Shown piece after piece: positions 60,656-64,000 of a stretch of DNA of 64,000 nt. Each line of letters opens with the position of its first letter. The first letter of the stretch is position 1. The notes below the pieces were generated by a model, which saw nothing but the letters and a program-made list of their open reading frames with translations, ran no database searches and was not told the DNA's origin. The stretch comes from Acidobacteriota bacterium (GTDB taxonomy: Bacteria > Acidobacteriota > Vicinamibacteria > Vicinamibacterales > UBA2999). Location of the stretch: assembly GCA_947465645.1 (NCBI GenBank), contig CANIBQ010000013.1, positions 1-64,000 of the forward strand. Reading direction: 5' to 3'. A program made the translations under genes and the position numbers.

Positions 60656-60734
60656 GGCCCGCTGACGCGCCGAAGGCGCGCACGTGAGGACGTCGAGCCC
60701 GACGGGCCCGAGCGAGCGCGAGCGAAGCTTGGGT

Positions 60735-60811
<77 letters not shown>

Positions 60812-60819
60812 AAGCTGAC

Positions 60820-60895
60820 TGGTGGGCGGTACAGGGCTCGAACCTGTGACAGCCGGCGTGTAAAGCCGGTGCTCTACCAACTGAGCTAACCGCCC
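60820..60895 (-). tRNA. tRNA-Val (TAC)
   Basis: The minus strand gives acceptor GGGCGGT/ACCGCCC, D-loop AGTTGGTAGA, anticodon stem CCGGC/GCCGG around TTTACAC (anticodon TAC), T-arm GGTTCGAGCC and encoded CCA. It is 76 nt and lies 8 bp upstream of tRNA-Asp in the same direction, so the two are probably one transcript. Confidence 0.96.
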
Positions 60896-60969
60896 GCCTT
60901 CGCGCTTTCGCGCTTCGGCGCGGCAAGCCCGTTACGGCGAGGCAAGCCCGGCCCCACGCAAACAAGTGA

Positions 60970-61488
60970 TTATAGGTTCAGCGCAATCTTGAGCGCAAGA
61001 AGCGCGAAGCCCCCGACGAGCCCGGCGATGGCGCGATACTCACGGTTCTTCCGTGCGCGCGCGATGCTGAACCGCCGTGTTCCGGGCTCACCGAAGGAGC
61101 GTTGATAGCGGACATACGTGTCACCGAAGGTGCGGCGCAGGAACGCTTCTTCCGTCCGTACCGCGGCGGTCAACGTCGACGCCATGTAGATGAGGATGAG
61201 CACGGCCACCGCCGCGCTCCAGCACGCCACGGCGACCCCGAGCGCCATGATGCTCGACCCCAGGTAGAGCGGGTGTCCGGTCCACTGGTACGGCCCGGAG
61301 CGGGTGACCTCGCGGCCCTTCTCGAGATGCCCGGCCGCCCAGATCCGGATCGCTTCGCCGACGACCGCGATGCCGATCCCTGTTCGCCACGTCGTCCATG
61401 TGGGCTGGGCGAGCACCAGCGCGGATACGGCGGCAAGGAATCCAAGCGGTACTCGCCACCGTGCGAGGCGCTCCGCGACATCAGCCAT
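60970..61488 (-). CDS. Isoprenylcysteine/phospholipid-type membrane methyltransferase (ICMT/PEMT-like)
   Basis: A 172-residue membrane protein. The SAM-binding region has SGPYQWTGHPLYLGS, equivalent to the GPYxxxRHPxYLG motif, and the C-terminal part has TEEAFLRRTFGDTYVRYQ, the conserved EE and Y-x-x-Y region of ICMT-like enzymes. About four membrane segments are predicted. Its ATG overlaps the stop of the heptosyltransferase by 8 bp, so it is the last gene of the lipopolysaccharide-core operon. The substrate is unknown. Confidence 0.82.
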   Translation of the reverse strand: MADVAERLARWRVPLGFLAAVSALVLAQPTWTTWRTGIGIAVVGEAIRIWAAGHLEKGREVTRSGPYQWTGHPLYLGSSIMALGVAVACWSAAVAVLILIYMASTLTAAVRTEEAFLRRTFGDTYVRYQRSFGEPGTRRFSIARARKNREYRAIAGLVGGFALLALKIALNL

Positions 61489-62497
61489 GCGCCTTCAACC
61501 GTCGATGCACGGCCCCCACCACTTCCTCGATCGTAATGTCATCGATGCAGGGAACCCCCTTGCGGCAGCGCCGTTCGTACAAACAGGAGCACTGCGACAC
61601 GCGCGACACAGTGATGTCGTGAGGCAACCATGGACCGTTGCGCTCTGGCTGCGTCGGTCCAAAGAGGGCGACGATCGGCGTGCCGACCGCCCCGGCAATG
61701 TGCAAAGGACCGGTATCGCCGGAGAGCATCAGGCGCCCGTGGCGCGCGATGCCAATCAGGTCCGGGATGGTCGTCGGTGGAGCAATTTCAGCGGCACCCT
61801 CTGATGCAGATGCGACCGAGGCGGCCAGTTCCTGCTCGCCGGGGCCCCACAAGACGACGGAACGCAACCCGAAGTCGCGATGAATCGCCGCCGCGACGGC
61901 GCCAAAGCGCTCAGCCGGCCAGCGCTTGTTCGGCCATGCCGCGCCCGGATTGACGACGACGTACGCCGCGGGAGCGAACCGGGCGATCACCGATTCCACC
62001 GCCGGCGTCCGCGGAATGCTGATGGGGAAATGCACGCGCCGCTCGTCGACGCCCAGCGGGGCAAGCAACGCCAGCCCCTTGTCGATGACGTGCGTGGCAG
62101 AACCAGGATCGGGGGTGTCGGTGTAGAAGAGACCCGCCAGCGGCTCTCGAAGATGTTGACGCGGAAGCCCGATGGTGCGCCGCGCGCCCACCGCGCGCGC
62201 GAGCAGCGCCGATTTCAGCAGGCCCTGCAGGTCGATGCACGCGTCGTAGCGCGTGCGCCTGAGCTCGCGCAGCGTCCTGAAAAACCCTGCCCGCTTGCTC
62301 CCGCGGGTCGCGTCGCGCGGGTCCACTGGAATCCGCCGGTCGAGACACTGCACGAGATCCAGGAGCTCGAGGTACCGCGCGTCGACCATCCAGTCGATGT
62401 GCGCGTGCGGGTACCGGCTGCGCAGCGCCGCCGCCACGGGAATCCCGTGAATGATGTCGCCCAGCGAGCCAAGCCGGACGATCAGAACGCTGTTCAC
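61481..62497 (-). CDS. Family 9 glycosyltransferase (heptosyltransferase, WaaC/WaaF type)
   Basis: About 338 residues from GTG 62497 (GTGA overlap with rfaE2). The N-terminus [20 protein letters not shown] is the GT9 signature, [19 protein letters not shown] is the central donor-side motif and [20 protein letters not shown] the ADP-heptose site region. It adds heptose to lipid A-core at the cytoplasmic membrane face. It is directly downstream of the ADP-heptose genes, which provide the donor. Confidence 0.92.
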   Translation of the reverse strand: MNSVLIVRLGSLGDIIHGIPVAAALRSRYPHAHIDWMVDARYLELLDLVQCLDRRIPVDPRDATRGSKRAGFFRTLRELRRTRYDACIDLQGLLKSALLARAVGARRTIGLPRQHLREPLAGLFYTDTPDPGSATHVIDKGLALLAPLGVDERRVHFPISIPRTPAVESVIARFAPAAYVVVNPGAAWPNKRWPAERFGAVAAAIHRDFGLRSVVLWGPGEQELAASVASASEGAAEIAPPTTIPDLIGIARHGRLMLSGDTGPLHIAGAVGTPIVALFGPTQPERNGPWLPHDITVSRVSQCSCLYERRCRKGVPCIDDITIEEVVGAVHRRLKAHG

Positions 62498-62970
62498 GCC
62501 TGGGAGCTCGCGATCCGTCCCAGCAGATCGCGAGTGGAATGGTCTTTCGGGTCGCCGACAATGGCGATCCGTCCGCCATACGCCTTGACGATGTCGCGCT
62601 CGGGCACCGTCTCCAGCGTGTAATCGGTGCCTTTGCAGTGCACGTCCGGGCGGAGTGTCTCGAGGAGCGGTCCCACGGTCGGTTCCGGGAACAGGACGAC
62701 GTAGTCGACGCATCGAAGGGCGGCAACGAGTTCCGCCCGATGGGCGCCGGCGAGGATCGGCCGGCCCTTGCCCTTCAGCCCGCGCACGGAGTCGTCGTCA
62801 TTGACGGCGACGACGAGCACGTCGGCCTCGGCGGCGGCCGATTCGAGATAGCGAGTGTGGCCCACGTGCAGGAGGTCGAAGCAGCCGTTGGCGAACGCCA
62901 CCGAACGCCCGGCGGCTCGATCGCGCAGGACGCGCGCCACCAGATCCTCCCGTGACACGACCTCACCCAC
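62494..62970 (-). CDS. rfaE2: D-glycero-beta-D-manno-heptose 1-phosphate adenylyltransferase
   Basis: A 158-residue nucleotidyltransferase. [18 protein letters not shown] has the HxGH motif, KGTDY is the second family motif, and the protein matches the C-terminal half of HldE. The start GTG 62970 overlaps the kinase stop by 8 bp. It converts the 1-phosphate to ADP-heptose. Encoding kinase and adenylyltransferase as separate genes is the split form of HldE. Confidence 0.93.
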   Translation of the reverse strand: MGEVVSREDLVARVLRDRAAGRSVAFANGCFDLLHVGHTRYLESAAAEADVLVVAVNDDDSVRGLKGKGRPILAGAHRAELVAALRCVDYVVLFPEPTVGPLLETLRPDVHCKGTDYTLETVPERDIVKAYGGRIAIVGDPKDHSTRDLLGRIASSQA

Positions 62971-64000
62971 GTCTTTTCGTCTTCCGCGGACCGTGAAGGT
63001 CCGCGCCGCTGCGATGCTCGCGAGAAGCGTCCTCGCGAATGGCGTCGCGCAGCTCGGTCGCGGTGACGCTGGCGGTTCCGCGTTTCATCACGACCAGTCC
63101 CCCGGCGTAGTTCGCCAGCCGCGCGGCGCTCTCGAACGTCGCGCCCGCCGCGAGCGCGAGCGTCATCGTCGCCACGACGGTATCGCCGGCGCCGGTCACG
63201 TCCACGATTGAATCGGTGCCGAAGATCGGAATGTGCATCGTGGGCGCGTCGCGCACGAAAAGCGCCATCCCCCGGCTGCCGCGGGTGATCAGCACCGCCT
63301 GCATGCGGGTCCGCTCCAGCACGTCGCGCCCCGCCTTTTCCAGCACGCGGGCGTTGTCGTTGATCTGGACGCCGAGCGCCTGCTCGACTTCCGATTCGTT
63401 GGGGGTGCAGGCGGTCAGGCCCGAGTAATCAAGCAGCCGGTACCGTGAATCGATCAGCACAGGCACCGGATGACCGGAGCGCCTCAGCTCGGTCCGCAGC
63501 TTCGACACGAGCCCGGGCGTCACGAGGCCCGACCCGTAATCCGACACGAGCACGGCATCGACGCGTGTTACGAGATCCAGCGCCGCACGTTCGAACGCCT
63601 TGCGGCTGGTGGCGGCAACGGGCGCCGAGACGCCGCGGTCGATTCGAACGACCTGCTGCTTGGGCGAGTGGATGCCGCCGGCCAGAATGCGAGTCTTGAG
63701 CGCGGTTGGCTGCCCTGCCGCGCGCACCACGCGCCGTGCGTCGACGCGCGTGTGGAGCGCCGCGATCAGGCGGCGGGCCGGGTCGTCGCGGCCGACGACC
63801 GCGGTCAGCATCGCGCGTCCCCCGAGGGCCGCGACGTTGTTGGCGGCGTTGCCGGCGCCCCCTGGCACGATCTCGGTGGAGTCGTACTCGAGGATGAGCA
63901 CCGGCGCCTCGCGCGAGACGCGGGCCACGCGGCCGTAGACGAACTCGTCGGCCAGCACGTCGCCGATCACGGCGACACGTCTGCCGCCGAGCGCGTCGGT
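62963..64000 (-). CDS. rfaE1: D-glycero-beta-D-manno-heptose-7-phosphate kinase, N-terminus beyond the window
   Basis: A PfkB-family kinase whose frame stays open to the window end. It contains [17 protein letters not shown], an RGSRGMALF segment and the catalytic [13 protein letters not shown] (GAGD). It phosphorylates heptose 7-phosphate at C1. The C-terminal tail ([10 protein letters not shown]) is encoded by a dispersed palindrome at 62986-63004, so it looks like an added, non-conserved end. Adjacent genes complete ADP-heptose synthesis and transfer. Confidence 0.93.
   Translation of the reverse strand, partial: TDALGGRRVAVIGDVLADEFVYGRVARVSREAPVLILEYDSTEIVPGGAGNAANNVAALGGRAMLTAVVGRDDPARRLIAALHTRVDARRVVRAAGQPTALKTRILAGGIHSPKQQVVRIDRGVSAPVAATSRKAFERAALDLVTRVDAVLVSDYGSGLVTPGLVSKLRTELRRSGHPVPVLIDSRYRLLDYSGLTACTPNESEVEQALGVQINDNARVLEKAGRDVLERTRMQAVLITRGSRGMALFVRDAPTMHIPIFGTDSIVDVTGAGDTVVATMTLALAAGATFESAARLANYAGGLVVMKRGTASVTATELRDAIREDASREHRSGADLHGPRKTKRRG
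62986..63004. repeat. Dispersed palindrome GCGGACC-GTGAA-GGTCCGC, copy 2
   Basis: It has the same 7-bp arms and 5-nt loop as copy 1 at 48054-48072 and is also followed by GCCGC. Here it lies inside the 3' end of the heptose kinase gene and is translated in frame as part of its C-terminal tail. Confidence 0.75.

Overview
The window is high-GC bacterial DNA from a diderm. Heptose activation genes (rfaE1/rfaE2 type), a GT9 heptosyltransferase, a class A penicillin-binding protein and an O-antigen-type polysaccharide locus all point to a lipopolysaccharide-bearing envelope. Short palindromic repeats scattered between and inside genes, including one that reads VRLKADTT on the opposite strand, resemble repeats I associate with Acidobacteriota (Vicinamibacteria-like). 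That placement is inference only.

Positions 1 to about 42,600 form one very large surface-polysaccharide locus, mostly on the minus strand. From the right, transcription would start with a 1059-residue triple fusion (polyprenyl-phosphate sugar-1-phosphate transferase, half of a FlaA1-like protein, GT4 glycosyltransferase). It then passes through a sugar-nucleotide block with RfbG (CDP-glucose 4,6-dehydratase), four paralogous sugar C-methyltransferases, an RmlC-like epimerase, an RmlD-like reductase and several SDR epimerases. Next come GT2/GT4 transferases, a B12-binding radical SAM protein, a flippase and RfbF (glucose-1-phosphate cytidylyltransferase). RfbF plus RfbG without RfbH, next to four C-methyltransferases, suggests CDP-linked, C-methyl-branched 6-deoxy sugars. 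Many minus-strand genes overlap by exactly 4 bp (ATGA, GTGA or TTGA), which was used to choose starts. The left end (339-4443) contains a duplicated methyltransferase/GT-C cassette, one copy broken and fused to another methyltransferase. Positions 33,296-40,050 are mainly plus-strand GT-C membrane glycosyltransferases, one with a PA14-like insert. A carbamoyltransferase, DUF5989 and SxtJ module closes the locus.

Positions 42,572-53,661 are housekeeping and regulatory: smpB, NAD synthetase, pdxA, holB, a methyltransferase, a PBP1A, a small exported protein, an EAL-HDOD protein, and a MarR regulator with an apparently leaderless promoter followed by a long palindrome and a pirin. Positions 53,811-58,321 hold a GT2, a GT-C-like membrane protein and a lipoprotein with repeated Ig-like domains.

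Positions 58,500-60,895 are a decayed integrative element at a tRNA-Asp gene. Two tRNA-Asp 3'-end copies, an HNH endonuclease remnant, an interrupted integrase N-terminus, an interrupted DUF4177-like frame and a TylF-type methyltransferase lie beside intact tRNA-Asp and tRNA-Val. The right end (60,970-64,000) is a lipopolysaccharide-core operon: membrane methyltransferase, GT9 heptosyltransferase, heptose-phosphate adenylyltransferase and the heptose kinase, which is cut by the window edge.
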